DNA from: Artemia franciscana
Taxonomy: Eukaryota > Arthropoda > Branchiopoda > Anostraca > Artemiidae
Assembly (NCBI RefSeq): GCF_032884065.1
Contig: NC_088864.1
Span: forward strand, 22,372,994 to 22,436,993
Direction of reading: 5' to 3'
Length of the DNA: 64,000 nucleotides
Positions 10,301 to 25,300 of the stretch are shown in pieces. Each line of letters opens with the position of its first letter. Position 1 is the first letter of the stretch. Under the pieces are notes generated by a model that saw nothing but the letters and a program-made list of their open reading frames with translations, was not told where the DNA came from and made no database searches. The position numbers and the translations under genes were made by a program.

Positions 10301-13300
10301 GTAAGTATTGTAACTAGAATAAAAGATTTCTTTTTAGGAAAGACCACTTTTCCTTAGCATTCTAGAAAAATGGAGATAGGGTTTTGGGCCACCTCTATTT
10401 TACTACAGAATGATGCAGTGTAAGGGTAGTAAGAAGAGCTCTCCCTTCTTTGGGGAATATACCAAGTAGACTAGGCTAGATAATGTCTAAAAATTTTCGA
10501 TTTTGTAGTATTCAAAATAATATCCAACCAAATTTAAATTTTGTATACATTAGTCAACTAGTTAGCTAGCCTAATTGAAAAGTCTTTTTAAGTAAACAAG
10601 ACCTTGGCCAACTAGAGAAATAATTGAAAATTATAAGAAAAATAGGTCTAGTCCACTAACTAGATAGCCTATAATAAAGCATGGAAGCCAGCTTGCTGTC
10701 TAACTAGGTGGATAATACTTCATCTTAATTCTTCTGATAGCCTATATGTTTAACAAGCCAAACAATTTTAATTCTTCTCAAAACTAATGGTAATATCCAA
10801 CTAGCCAGATTTTTTATTCTCTTAGGCATAGCATGAAGATCTAACTAGGCAGATAACACTTTGTCCTACCACTTCTGACATAGGTTATATCTAACTCAGT
10901 AGATAAGTAAATTCTTTAAGCAATTTGGTGACAATATCCATTTAGCCAGATAATTATTTCTCTTAGGCATATGATAAACACCTAACTAGATAGATAGTAC
11001 TCTATTTTAACTGTTCTGATATATGTCCAACTAGGCAAACAAAAAATTGCCAAAGCAAAACAGTGATACTATTCAACTGTAAGGATAATTAGTTGTGTTA
11101 GCAATTGTTTACAATATTCAACTAGCTAGCTAGAAACTTTATTCAGGTGAGTTAGCTAGAATAGCTTATGTCTGGCTAGGCAGATAATAAATTCTGGTAA
11201 AATTCTAGTTTATTGACTTCTTGCTATCTTGGAAAGGGGTTAGGTTACAAAGATGAAACTTTCAGGGATGGGTCTACAGGCTAAAGCATGTCCTGGGAAG
11301 CTATTTTGAAGTATTTACCTCTACTACCTTGGGAGGGGGACCCCTCTAGAGTGTCCTGGCCTTTGATTAACTTTTAAAATATGTGTGTTATAAAAGTGAA
11401 ACCTTCCAAAATAGATCTTCTGCTTGAATGAAGTACAACAAAATTGTTTTCAGCTTACAATTTGGCTCAATCCCAATTTCTAAGGTTTTAAAGATATGTA
11501 AATACATTTTCTAAATTTTGAAAAAAAACATTGATAAGGCTTAGAATTCTACTCAACTAACAGAAATTGCATTTTCAGAACTCAAGGCAGATAAAAAGCT
11601 ACTGATAACTGAAAATTAAGGTAAAATGTTGTTTTGTCAAAATTTCAATAGGTATAGACCTGTCATGTAGGCTAATTTCAGGGCCCTCTAGAGGGAGAAA
11701 GAGTGAAATGGGCACTTTGAAATACCTTCCCAGGATACACTTTAGCCTGTAGACCCATCCCCAAAAGTTTCATTTTCCTAACCTTTTCCCTTTCTGAGAT
11801 AGCAAGAAGTCACTAAGCTAGAGTTTTACCTAAATTCTTTTAAAACATGAGTTGCAATGTGGGAAGATATGGGTCAATACCTTGCTGAAGAAAATTAATT
11901 ATCTAATTAGTTGAATATTACCATCTGATTATATTGAGAGTTTACTTTTCTGCCTAGTTGAATATATATCAGAAGGACTAAGACAAAGCATTATCCACCT
12001 AGTTGGATATTTATCAGAAGGCCTAATATGAAGTATTTTATTTATCTTAGGCTACACCTAAGATAAATAATTATCTATAAGTCACTATAAGAAATAAGAC
12101 AGTTGCTTGGAGAATTCTTCTCAAAAGCATTTGCTCCCACAAACATTGTCTGTATGTTTTTGGAGCCTGGTATCTTTGCCTTTGACATTGAAGTCTGGCA
12201 AGAGAATGATTTTCTCCCAGCTCTGCAGACTGCACAATAGCACCTCCTCCTACTCAATAGGAACAACCAATTGCATGTGAAGATGATTTGCTAGAGACAG
12301 ATAAAGTTGTGGGTGACTTCCCTTGCCAGTTTCAAAATTTACCCAGATCCTTGCTTGTTCAACCAGAAGATATAGCTCCACTACCAAAGAGAGAAGCAGC
12401 AAATTGGAAGAGAGTCAGAAAACCTTTTCAGTCAAAATAATTATCCAATTAGACAAATACTAGCCTAATATTTCTAAGAATCTTGCACATATACCTTCCT
12501 AGCTGAATATTTGATTGTTTATGTTGCATACTGAATACTGACCTAGTTCAACAAGGATTGAACTTAGTTCACAGCCTGAATATCTAACTATAATAGCATA
12601 TCTTAGACTTTGGAAGATAGACTTAGACCAATTTGGAAAGGTTCCTTTTTTTTAGTTTTTATAGAGAAATTCCTGAGCCATGTAAACCATTAATGCAATA
12701 CAAAGAAAAAAGTAGGTGGAGGAAGGGAGGAGCCAAAAATGAGCCAAGTTATTTTTCATTCCCCTTGATAATTATATCCTTAAGTCTCTGACCTAAGGAA
12801 CCCCAATGCAGAAAAAACTAGAAGTATGAGCAATTTAGAAAAAACAGAAATTTTTTCTCTGGTTTTGAATGCATATGTGAACAGAAGTTTCATACATTTC
12901 TATTTTTATCTAAGCTTGTATGTAGTGAATGGCTTCCCTTGAGGAGCAAGCCCCAGTACAGCTGTGCAGGAGCAAGCAAGAGAAAAATATTGACTTACTT
13001 AACCCCAAATGGATGCCATTTTGGCTTAGTCACAAAAGAAAAGGAGCTTATCAACCAATATCATTTTGGCACATGTGCCAGTATATTTATTTTCAACAAA
13101 AAAAATCGCTTTTGCATACATCCTATATGCATATTCCTCTTATTTTCAGATTCACCTCATTGACTGGATTCGAGGCAATGTTTCAAGATGTGATAGATCT
13201 ATGTTTATTTTTGATGAAGTTGACAAGATGCCCCCTGGCTTACTAGATGCAATTAAACCTTTTATGGATTATCATGTGGAAATAGATGGAGTTGATTATA

Positions 13301-16300
13301 GGTAGTTATTCAGTTTGCTTGATATTTGTAACATCTCTTTTAGATATAAATTTGCTCCTGGCCTTTTGATGTCATTCTTAATTTATAGTACATATTTGAA
13401 AAGCAGGGTCAAATTTAGACCATGAGGGCCCTTTGGCTAGCCAACCCAAGGGCCTCCAGCCTCAACCTAGAAAAAAGCTGATCCCTAGCCTGTCATAGGA
13501 GTCTTGAGAATTATTAACTGACATTTAAACTCTGTCATGTGTTTAAACACAACACTCTTTAGGTAAATCAAAATAACTGTATTTTGTTTTGAATGTTTTT
13601 GTGAAAAGTAAAGCTTTGTCTATTTGGTATACATTAACATATTTAAGGAGTTCAAATTTAAATGAACATAATAGCTATAAACCAACTAGAAATTGAAATG
13701 AATTAAAAAAGAGAAAACTTATTTTTGATCCACCAGGGAGTCAAACTATATTTTGTAAAGTGATTTCTTTTTCTTTTTTTTTACTGTCTGGGATTCATAC
13801 CCACACAGAATAATGGGTATAATCAGGTTGCTAAAAAGGTGGATTTTTTGGTGATTTGAAAGTTGGCTGGATTTCCATAAGTTTGCAAACCATCTGAAAC
13901 TAGAACTGGCCAGGTGGTGTCTGATGTCAGCAGTGTGACAATTATGAGCTATTAATAGACTGTCAAGGTAAAGGAATTGATTGAATGTCATCAATTACTA
14001 TAGGTGGGGTTTGAGGTTTCTTGGCATGACATGACCATGGTTTTAGTTTTTTTGGGTTAATCTGCACCCCAAATGATTTCGTTGCTTAAGTGATGCTTTC
14101 TGCCTTTCTTTAGAGTTCTTGAGCAGTCTTTGCTTGCTAATCAATAACATCAGTATATGCTGATTTGTCAAGTAGGAATCCAGCTATTTTTGCCACATAC
14201 TTGGTGGATATTAGAAAAACGATGACATGTAGGAAAAGGTTTAACAAATGTGGGGTTGTACATTCTGGGAGGAATCCGTAAGTTGTTGAGAATTCACCAG
14301 ACAGCTGATTGGGGTTCCCGCAAAATTTGACCCCAAACTTCACCACCATCTAACTCAACTACCTTACATTCAACTACCAAACAACTGAACCAACACATGA
14401 TCAACCACCATCAACTCAATCATTACAAAACTCTGGTCTGTGTAAATTTCTGTCTCTTGAAGGATTTTTTGATATATTGTTTTTAAAAGGAGCAACAAAT
14501 GAACGATTGCAATTGGTGCCATTTTTCTGAAGAGGAAAACATGACTCAAAGAGAGAAAAATCGACTCCAGAGAAAAAATCCGTTTGGGTAATCTGTATTT
14601 GTTTTTTGCTATTTTTTTTTATAAAATCTTATCAACTAAATCTTCAAAAAGCTTAAGCAAAAAGACGTCTTTGTGGATATTTTACAGCCCTTGCATATGA
14701 GCAACTGCTTTCAGGTATCTCATCTTGTTTTCTTCTTGAGGGTATGTTTGAAGTTGTCTTGAAAGTTATTGAGCAAGTATTTTTAATTTTGAAATTTTTC
14801 CAGAAATTGCTTCCAGAAGCTGGTAAAAATCTTGGAAATGCAACCCTTCGGTTTGGCAATTGAGTCCCACGTCCAGAGGTATTATTGAAGTAATTCAAGC
14901 GATAATCGTAATTATCACCATGGGGGAAAGGTCCACAGAGTTCATCAAACACTTCATCATACTTTTGACAAGGATATTCAAATAGTGATCATTTTCAAAC
15001 TCTTGCTCGGAGCCCAGCGATTGAAATTTTCTTAATAGACTATGTAAAGTGAAAGAATCATTGTAATAACGTAGAATTTGGAACCTCAACTCGAAAAGGA
15101 TTTATTGTAGCTTTTTCAAAATCTGTGATAATTTTAGTGGGATTGACTCTTGGCACCAATTCTAAGCGCTTGTAGTATGCCACCATATCTGTTTTCTGCC
15201 TTATCAAGTATGGTGGATGGTGGATATGAATCACCAGCCTTTGCTTGTATGTACATAGCTGGAAAAAAACTGGGGCACAACCTTGAATATCCTATCCCCT
15301 AAAAATAGCTCTGGTCTCTCGACATACTGCAATATATCTATGACCCAAAGCCAAAATTCTTTTAGGAATTTTTTATCCAGAATCGTAAAAGACAAGATCT
15401 TTATAGAAATCTGGGACTTCAAAAGCCCTTCGACTGGGATTCTTGAAGATTATAATCGTTTTTTTGTCTTTCTTGACAGATAGACTATTCTAAGACACTT
15501 TGCAGGCATTCTAACAAGTACTTCCTCACTTTTGATTTGAAGCTGTCCCCCTAAAAGGTTTCTAAGTCACATAGAGGAAATGGTTGCGGCCTCTCCTCCC
15601 GAAAATCAATGAACTGTAGATAGAACTGTCTTTTAAACATGAGGTATTGTTCCGTTGGTTGGGGCACCATAAACAGTTGCTCAATCGTTCATTGTCCTGG
15701 TTGAAAGCCAGCTTAATACTCGCCAGTAACATGAGCAGTGATTGCTTGGATTTTATGGAGGAGGATGTTAGCAGGGATTCTGGTTTGGTTGCTTGCCAGG
15801 CTAATAGGTCAGGAATTTTATCACCATTGTTTCAATTTTGTGGTTTGGGACTATGTCTGTCTTATACCAGTGCATCTATTGAACCATATGGCTGATACAG
15901 CACTGTAGTATAGGTTGACAACATTATTTTAGCCAACATTTTAGCTTTGTATTGATGCCGCCTAGTCCTAGAGCTTTGCCTTGTTTGAGGTATTCTATGG
16001 ACGCTTTTGCCTCAGATTTTAGTGAAGGGGATGGGGTGACATGTTGCGATTGAGAAGGAGCTTAGGACGCTTGAGCATGTCCTTACTTGTGGGTTTAATT
16101 TCTCATCGAAGTGTTCCTTCTAGGTGAGCCTTGTTCTTGTGTCATTGATGTTCCGTGTTTGTCCAGGATTACGAACGCTGGAGGATGTCTCCTGATGGAT
16201 AATTCTCTGACTGTTTTAAAGAGTTCGTGACTGTTTGGGTTTCGCTGTCCTAACACTTCTCGCTGATATGGTTTCGGAGTGTCTTCCTAACTTACCCCTC

Positions 16301-19300
16301 AACTCAAGTTGGATTATTGGTTTTATTTGTTGTGTAATCCCTTGAATGAACATTTTCCTGTCCTAAAATATATCTGAAACGAATAAAAGGCAGAGAAATT
16401 AGCGCAAGTATCTGGTCCCGCGTTCTAGAAGAGGACCAAGCTTAACGATTTTGCTTACAACTCACTCTTTGGGATGAAGGTGAAACTCCATAACAATGAA
16501 ACTTTGAGGTCTACTCGTGCCTGGGCTTTAAAGTTCAATGGTCTAATATTAACGTCTCTTCGGCTGCAAACGGTTATCACTGGAACTTGCCATAAATCTC
16601 TTTATGGCTCCAGGGACGCTTAGGGCTGCAGGAAGAGTAGCTAGTTATCTCTCATTAATGCTGTCACCCAGGTCTCTTCCCGATTGGGTTGAAGTAACAC
16701 GCTGAAAAATTCTGGGTCCAAGTTACAGCTATATTTTAGAGTTTTGTTTCGTTTCTGAAGTCCCAAGGCTACCACTTGCGAACGATCTGGGGATGTCAGG
16801 TTTCAGTCATGCGAATCACGTGTCTATGATAGGTTGTACTTGATGGGTTTTGTTAGTTGAGTTTGGACGTCTTTTCTATATATCAGCATTTGTTACTTTT
16901 AGTCCAATGAACTGGTGTTTAGGTACATGATACTTGTATAGTGAGCCAGTGACTGGGAACAGGACACTTGCCCCATACATTTAGTACTGACAAGCGAAAA
17001 AAAAATGTCTGGCTGCCTTGCAGCTGAAAGGTTGATGAAGCGACTCGATCTTGGATAGGCCAAGGGTCGAATTTGTGCCTTCAATCATACATATCATATA
17101 TGAACTCTTTGCATGATTCTACTTCAAACAGGGTCCTACATGTTTACTTTTCAGCAAAAAAACTGGCGCTGGAAGGGTGTTATAGGGGACACAGACCCAC
17201 TTTTTGCCTTTGTGCCCTAAATCGATAACCGTTGTTTTTGATTTATGATGGTGCAGTGTGCCCATGTTTCCGCTTAAAAATCGGTGATGCCAAAGGTGGG
17301 GATGATGAAAGGGCAGCTCCACTATTTTTATGCCCCAATTAACCTGATTGAGAATTCTGATATAACTCACGTACAAACAAGGTGCAATATGCTTATTGTT
17401 CTGCTAAAAAGCGTGCATTGTGGAAACCATTTAAGAAACATGTTTGCTTTAAGCTGTGTTTATTTTGTTTTGTGATGCATTAATTTGCTGTTTCAATCTT
17501 ATATTTGTTAACTAGTGGCTTCAAAACCCATAGGTAGGTATACCAGCTTTCAGGAATATCTGACCATTTTTCCCTGTCTGCTTACTGTGTTTTGCTTTTG
17601 ATCTTCTATTGTGCAATATTAGGCTTGTCTTTAACAATCCAAGGAATCTTTTGCTGCTAACTTCTGTGAAAAGCAGAAGCCATTTATGAAACTTGTAGGA
17701 TCCATGCTCGGTTTTTTATTTATTTCTGTCTATAATTTATTTTTTAGAGCAAAAATTGATATTCACAATGCAAATAAAACACCATTTATTCAATACATAT
17801 TTAGTGTGGTTTGCTTTAGGATCGTCATATGGCAATCTCAATAATTTTTTGTGTATTTAATAACTAATCAGTTATGAACATTGCCTAAACTAACCCTGAA
17901 TGATCTAGAGTTTGGAAAGGTGGCTTGAGCCCAGTGACACTATTTAGACCCTCTGATTCTACAGACTAAATGTCGTTGTATGATTCAGATCTCAATAAAG
18001 TTTGACCAGTGCACTGTTTCCACTGAAACGTATTTTGTTTTGACATGGACTCTGCACATTTGACATGGACTCTGCAAAATTTGACATTTCCACTGTCAAA
18101 TTTTGTCATTAAGATTAATCGAAATCATAGTTACCATTCCTGAATCGGCTTTAAACGGCAATTTTTTCCTGATTTTAAATTTTTGTTTGGCATGGGGAAT
18201 GTTTCGTTCTTTACTAGGTCGCAGCTTTCACTGCTACCATAATTTGGAGTTTTTTGCCGATGGATTTAATCAAAAAAGTAACTTGGTACCCTCCAATTAG
18301 GTTATGTTCTTAAAAAGCGAACTAGATCTCAGGATTTGTGATTACATGAGCCCTCCCACAATTTTCTATAACTGTCTCTTCTTTATGATGGGGCTGTAAA
18401 AATCAACACAAAAACTTGGGTTTTCTTTGAATGGTAAAGTTTTCTCGGATGAAGCAAAGGGCAGAATTCTAACTCAGAGCATACTGTAAAAATTAACCAA
18501 GATAAAAAGTAGGCCCTAGCTACTAAAGTTTTCTTTCGTGTGATCAATATTAAATGTGCTTTACTGAAGACACAGACTCAAATGAAATCAGAATTTAGGC
18601 CTTCAAACTTGCATGCCCAGTGCTAAGATATCCGTCCAGTGTCGAGTGCTTTATCCATAAAATTCGAAAGTACTGTTTGCAGGTTATTCCTGTATTTATG
18701 TTTTTTTTGTTTCACCTCTGAGAGCTAGCAAATAGGTTCTAATTAATACTTAGTCTATATTTTAAGCTTAATGATTGTTATCATAAAACATGTGAAAAAA
18801 TAAAGACAAACAATTTAATTCAGAGAATTCACAAGCAATTTTGACACTTTGGTATGCCTACCATGCTAAGGCCCACTCACATATACTTTTCAGGGTAGAG
18901 GAGGGGGGGAAGGTGACACAAATGGGTGAAGTGTATGGGAGACATTAGGTAATATGGGAATTTTTTTTTCTATCATTGACATTTTGGATGAGGAGTCTCA
19001 AAGGCGACACAAATGGGTGAAGTGTATGGGAGACATTTGATAATATGGGATTTTTTTCTATTATTGGAATTTTGGGTAAGGGGCTGTGGACCGGAAAGTT
19101 CACCATCCTTACTCGCCAGGCCGTACACGAAGTTTCTTCTTATCTTTGCTTAGGGGCGGATCCAGGATTTTTTTTTTTTTGTGGGGGCGCATAATAGGTT
19201 GATCGGATAAACTTGAGAACAAAAAAATGCATGCAATTTAAAGGGAACCTCGACAACTATGCGTCCTAAGTAGAAAGTGGAAATGGTCGTAAATTTAATC

Positions 19301-22300
19301 CTAAACCAGGTGAGGGTTAAGGTTCTAATAAATATGTTGAAATTGAATCGGTATAAAAATATTGATACAAAAAATAGTAAGTTATAAAAACCATCCCGTC
19401 ATAAAAAAAAGGTAAAAAGCCAAAGCCAAAAAAGTAAAAAACCATTTAGCATCTCGCCTAACTTTGTGGCATCGATTAAGACCGATCCTTCTTCCCAGAA
19501 GCGAGATGAATGCTCTTGTTCTTGTGTCTATAGGACCATCTTTTTCTTCTATTTTAGGAAGTCGATTTTTTTGCTTCTAAGTAATACTGGTGGCCATGAT
19601 ATAACGCAAAAGTCGTTAGAGCTCTGGAAGAAAGGAAGGAAAAGGGAAGAATTTAAGTATGAAGATTTTGAAAAGCTGATTCAAATGGGAGCTTTTAATG
19701 AACCAGGTAGTAGAAAAATTTTTAAATGTTTGGCAAATTCTATTGAAAACGATTCTAATTGGTTTATATTTGTGCGTGGTTAATTAGAACTAGGAATTGG
19801 AAGATACGGGGGTTTTCAAGAGTCATAATCTTCAAAGATTATCCCGATTCCTTAAACGACTACACTGTCAAGTTTCGTCATGAACTGTTTAAAAAAGGAA
19901 AAAAAACACTGAAAGTTTAAAAAAAAAAACACAAAAAAGCTTTTTTCTAAATTTTTATGTTTGTTCGCAAATAGTGGAGTAATGATGGGACTTAACTTGA
20001 ACGCAAAATGTTAAAGGTTGTCAAACACAACTTGGTTTAGATAATGTATACAAGTATTCATGTTTGCAATTCTAAGAGAGAAGCTCCCCCCGCTCCAGTC
20101 TATGTTGATGAATATTTCGTGATATCGATATAATACAAACTTGATTTATTAAATAAACCAAGTTTGATATGTTAAGTAAGCCAATTTATGTTCGTCGTAA
20201 CTAGTTTTATATTTACTGTTTACTTATTACGGAACCACTTTGATTTTTTATGATGTAAATATGAGGAAGTAAAATAGCTGAAGTCTAAAAAAGTGTGAAT
20301 GAGAATTGTAAAATTAAGGCTTTGAGAAATAAATAGAGATCAAGCTCGAACCTTTTCTGCACGTAGGTTGGCAATCTGATCTTTGTGTTGGTAATTATTG
20401 GAACCTGCCGTGAAAGAACTCTCTGTTTCCGACTCGATCCAAGACCGAGGCCAGCATCTGATCATTGCTTGTTTGTCTGTGGTTTCCGTATGTAACGAAA
20501 GCAGCATAAAGACACAATTTCGGGCTCAGATATACCCAAATGGAAAATGACATAAATGTCTTCGGGCCTTACCTAAGATTTAAAGTTAGCAATAAAATAA
20601 AAACATATATTTTGTATTGATTTTTTTATGGCCAATTAACTTCAACTAACGACTCCAAAATCCATCGGACGAAGAATAGGAATGGCTTCAAGGTCGAGGG
20701 ACTGCCTTCAAACCCTAGGACCGAATTTTCTATTTGTAGAAAAAACCCGTCTCACTCAATTTGTCATCGTATTTTTCACCTGACTGTCAACCTGCTAAAA
20801 AATATTTTCAATGAGATAATAAATAAAAGTTTTTAAATTTAAAAGTCAATTTGACTTTTAACTGTATTAAAACTTTCTCAAACACATTATTTAAGTAAAA
20901 CATTCGAATTGAGATTCTAACTTGGTAATTTATGCTCTTGCATGAATTTTACCATAAAGAAACTCATATTTTCTATTGCTTTCTTTATTGTTGGTTTTAT
21001 ACAAAAAAAAATGATTTGGTGAGGAATAGAGCTGGTATGTGTATGTGAGTACTTTTTTGAACACATTCAATTACTAATTGGTATTAAAACTGATTGTTTT
21101 GCTAGTAATTGACAATTACTAATGGCTACTAGTTAAAATCTATTCATGTTGTGCATCAATTTGTAGATTTCTAGATCCTGTAAGTAAATAGTTCAATTGA
21201 TCTTATTGGCTATTGTACCTGTTGTACTTAGGCTCGTATTAGACTACCTATTGTACATAGGCTATTGTACCTAGTAGAGTGAAACACAGTCCTTAGTAAC
21301 CAAAAATATAAAAAACGTGTTTTTCAAACAAAATATCTTAATGTAAAATAATCACCACATGACACTGATTCGGTAAAAGTAACTATTTTCCACGTTAAGC
21401 TTAAAAGTAAAAAGTATCTGAATATGGTATCTGTTGAATATGAAGAATAGTGACAGGAAAATTGACCTTAACTTGAGTTATCCTAGATGACGCATCACTT
21501 CCATTGGCTTTATGCCTGCATAGATGGGTATTAGGAGCAAATTCACTCCCTCCACTTGCTGATGTCGGCCTGATCCAACCGTCTCCAGTTTGGAAACTGC
21601 TTCTTTTAATGCGATAAAGCTTTTACCTTTGTAAATACAAGCAAGTTGTATATCCTCTCAAATGTTAAGAAAACTTATTAATAAAGCTATTCAGGCTCTT
21701 CTTCATAAATTTTATTCAGGCTATAATGTATCATGACCTAAATAACCTAATAAAATATGAACGACATAATTACCTAACTGGAACAGCAACAACCTGTTCA
21801 ATTTGTGAAGCTGACCTAGTGGTGCTTTATTCTCAGGTTTTTTAGTGTCTTTGATGCTTGAATTGAGACTTTAAACCTAATTTTAGACTTCAATATATAG
21901 GTGGACTTTTTCGAGCCGATATAGTCGATAGAAGTCTTGTAGATTTCTATTTACCTTTTCTGCCTATGGAAAAGGATCATATTAAACGATGTGTAGAAGC
22001 AGAGTTTCGTCGGCGGGGATATTCATGGTATAGTGGAGATATTGAGTAAGTACCATTTTTACACAAAATATTATTCACTCGAGACGTAGGTACAGTTTTA
22101 TACCGCATGGCTGTAACTGAATCACTTAGCGAATATCCTTGGCATCTGAGACTAGTCTACCATGAGCAGGTATATTCCCCACCCCCCAGACTAATATCAC
22201 TATTAGTCTTGAACTCATGTAAAAAATAAAAGACCATTAGGTAGGAATTTATTTATTTATTTATTTTCTTTATTTCCCTCAAAAAATGAGGAGTAGGCTA

Positions 22301-25300
22301 CAATATAAATATAAAGAAAAGACAAATGATAACGCTTACAATAAAAAAATATCAAATATTGATCAAACACTTAAAGGGAGAAAAAAAAGATACAAAAACA
22401 CTTGCTAAATAATTTAGCCTGTAAATCATCCAGGGCCAGAACTGTTACTAAAAAACGGAAATAAATTGTGGCCTAAAAGGACAATTTTCGCCTTGTCTTC
22501 AAACGTTTTACATTTTTATTTATACAGACTACAAGATCCTTCACTTTAAGCTTTAAACAATCTCAGTGTTATTAAAAGAAAGGTGGAAACTAAGTAAAAA
22601 TTTACAAAATTTAAAATAAGAAACTTTAATGGGTGGAAGATCAGAAGGTCTGAAATTACGGAAGAGGAGGGATGGGAACAATACGTGAGGAAGAGCAACA
22701 GCGCTATACATATGACCAAGGACGTCCCGACGTAAAGACCCCGAAAACGAATTAAAGGACCAAATGCCTTGCGTAGTTTCTTCTGAAAACATGCTAAACC
22801 AGGACTGGTTTGAAATCTCTTTTCGAGGGAGCATAAGGTAATCCCAAATAAGTGACTATTGGCGACGAATGGAAAATAACACCTTTGCCGCAATTGAGAG
22901 TCGCCCTGACATTATCCTTTAAACAATTTACAACAAAAAATTGACATTTTTCAAAATTGATAGAAAGGCCCAAACCTTCTAAACAATTAATTAAAATATT
23001 AAAATTAAAAACAAGACTTGACTTGGACCGGCTTAGAAGTATAATGTCATCAGCATATGCAGTGTAAGACATATTTCGAGATAAAGGAACAAAAGAGCAA
23101 GAAAGAGAATTAAGGGCAATAGCTAAACTACTACTACTATTAATAACTCACTGGAGCACCAAGCCGCCTGAAGCCAACACAGCTACGCACGCTCCTCCTC
23201 CAACCTAATCTATTTAAAGCCTCCCTCTTTACACCCTTCCAGGAAGTTCCCATTTCCTTTAAATCTTTATTTAAGACATACTCCCAGACAAGGACGACCT
23301 GCTTTCCGTGTAGCCCAGACGGTTGGCCAAAAAGGACAATCTTCGGTAATCTGTCATCCTTCATCCGTAGAACGTGGCCTAGCCGTCTCAACCTTTCTTT
23401 CATTATAGCCCTAGAAAGCGGGATTGAACCACATTTTTCGTACAACCTACGGTTTGAAATACGGTCAGTCAGCCGGGTGCCCAGAACAATCCATAGGCAG
23501 GTTCTCTTGAATATATCTAGCAAATCTTCATCTGCTTTGCGGAGCGCCCATGCTTTAGAGCCGTATTTGACCACTGTCAACACTGTAGGTTCCAATATTC
23601 TAATCTTGGTTTGCAGACTTATCTTTCTATTCTTCCAAGCTTTTTTTAACTGTGAAAAAACACCCTGAGCCTTAGCTATTCTACTTTTAACATCTTCACT
23701 GCTCCCACCATCTTTACTAATAATACTACCAAGGTAACTGAAGCTCCCAACCTGATTAATCTTTTCGTTACCTAATGTCACCTTTTCATCTTCACTTATT
23801 CCTAGCCTTAGTGACTTAGTCTTCTTAACATTAATTTTCAAGCCTATTTTAGCACCCTGAACTCGCAAAATCTCTAAAAATTCATTCATTTTGCTCACAC
23901 TTACCTAATATGCTTAAATCATCAGCATAATCTAAGTCCAGGAGCGTTTTTCCTCCCCATTTGATTCCGTGGTCTCCAATTGCCTTTCCTGTGCTCCTTA
24001 AGACGAAGTCCATCAAAATGATTCATATAAAGGGGGATAGAACACAACCCTGCTTAACTCCTGATTTAATACAAAACCAGTTGCTAACCTCATTTCCTAA
24101 CTTAACCGCAGCAATATTATTCTCGTACATAGCACAAATCACTTCAATATATTTTTCTGGTATACCATATAACGATAAGACCTTTGTTAACGCTCTTCTA
24201 TCAACAGAATCGAAAGCTTGCTCATAATCGATAAAACTGAGGACCATAGGTGTTTGACAACGAAGGGACTTCTCAATTATTAACCTAAGAGTAAAAAGTT
24301 GGTCGACACATCCTCTACCTTTTCTGAAACCGCATTGTTCTTCCCTTAAAATTTTGTCTACAGCATCTCTCAGTCTAAAAAGTATCATATTACTCAGTAA
24401 TTTGCTACCTACAGAGACCAGACTAATGCCTCGATAATTACGATACTCACTCTTGTCACCTTTCTTATACAGTGGTTTAATTAAGGTTTTCCTAAAATCA
24501 TTGGGTACTTCCCCTTTTTCAAAAATCATGTTCATAATCTAGAGTAGCTTATTCCTAACCTCAGAGCCACCATATTTAAGAAACTCATTAATCATACTAT
24601 CAGCACCTGGAGCCTTATTATTTTTTAATCCTTTTAGTACTGTCGCTAATTTTTCCTCACTAAACATATCTTCCTTCATATCCAAGGTATCACAAACTTT
24701 TCCATTTTCATCTATATCTTTTCCTGCAACTGTATCTCGGTTTAGCACATTCTCAATATGTTCCACCCATCTTTCTTTAATCTTTTCCTTGTCACTAATT
24801 GTGGCCCCATTTCTATCTTTAATTGGGACTAGCCCGGATTGGCTACTCCCTTTCAATTTATTAACATGCCAGTATAATATTTTACTATTATGCCGTCTAG
24901 CCACATCTTCCAGATCCTCAGCAATTTTATCCATGGCCTCCACTTCACATCTCCTTAGTTCATATTTTAATGCTTTCTCCACTTTCTTTACATTCCTTTT
25001 GTTTTCATACGACCTATCACTCAGATAATTCTTATACAAACCCCTTCTACTCTCTATTAAACCTAAATCTTTTTCACTAATATTCCTAGTTGCAGTCTTA
25101 GAACTCTTCCCTAGGACACCATCAGCAACTTCACAAATTGTTTTTCTGAAATTATTCCATCCATCTTCCACATTGTCAAATTTTAAAATCTCAAGTTTAG
25201 TATTCAACTGTTCCTGGAAGTTTTTTCTCAAATTTTCATCCTGGAGTCTATCAACATCATAACTTTCCAGGATGGAGTTACCCTTCCGAAATTTCAGCTT

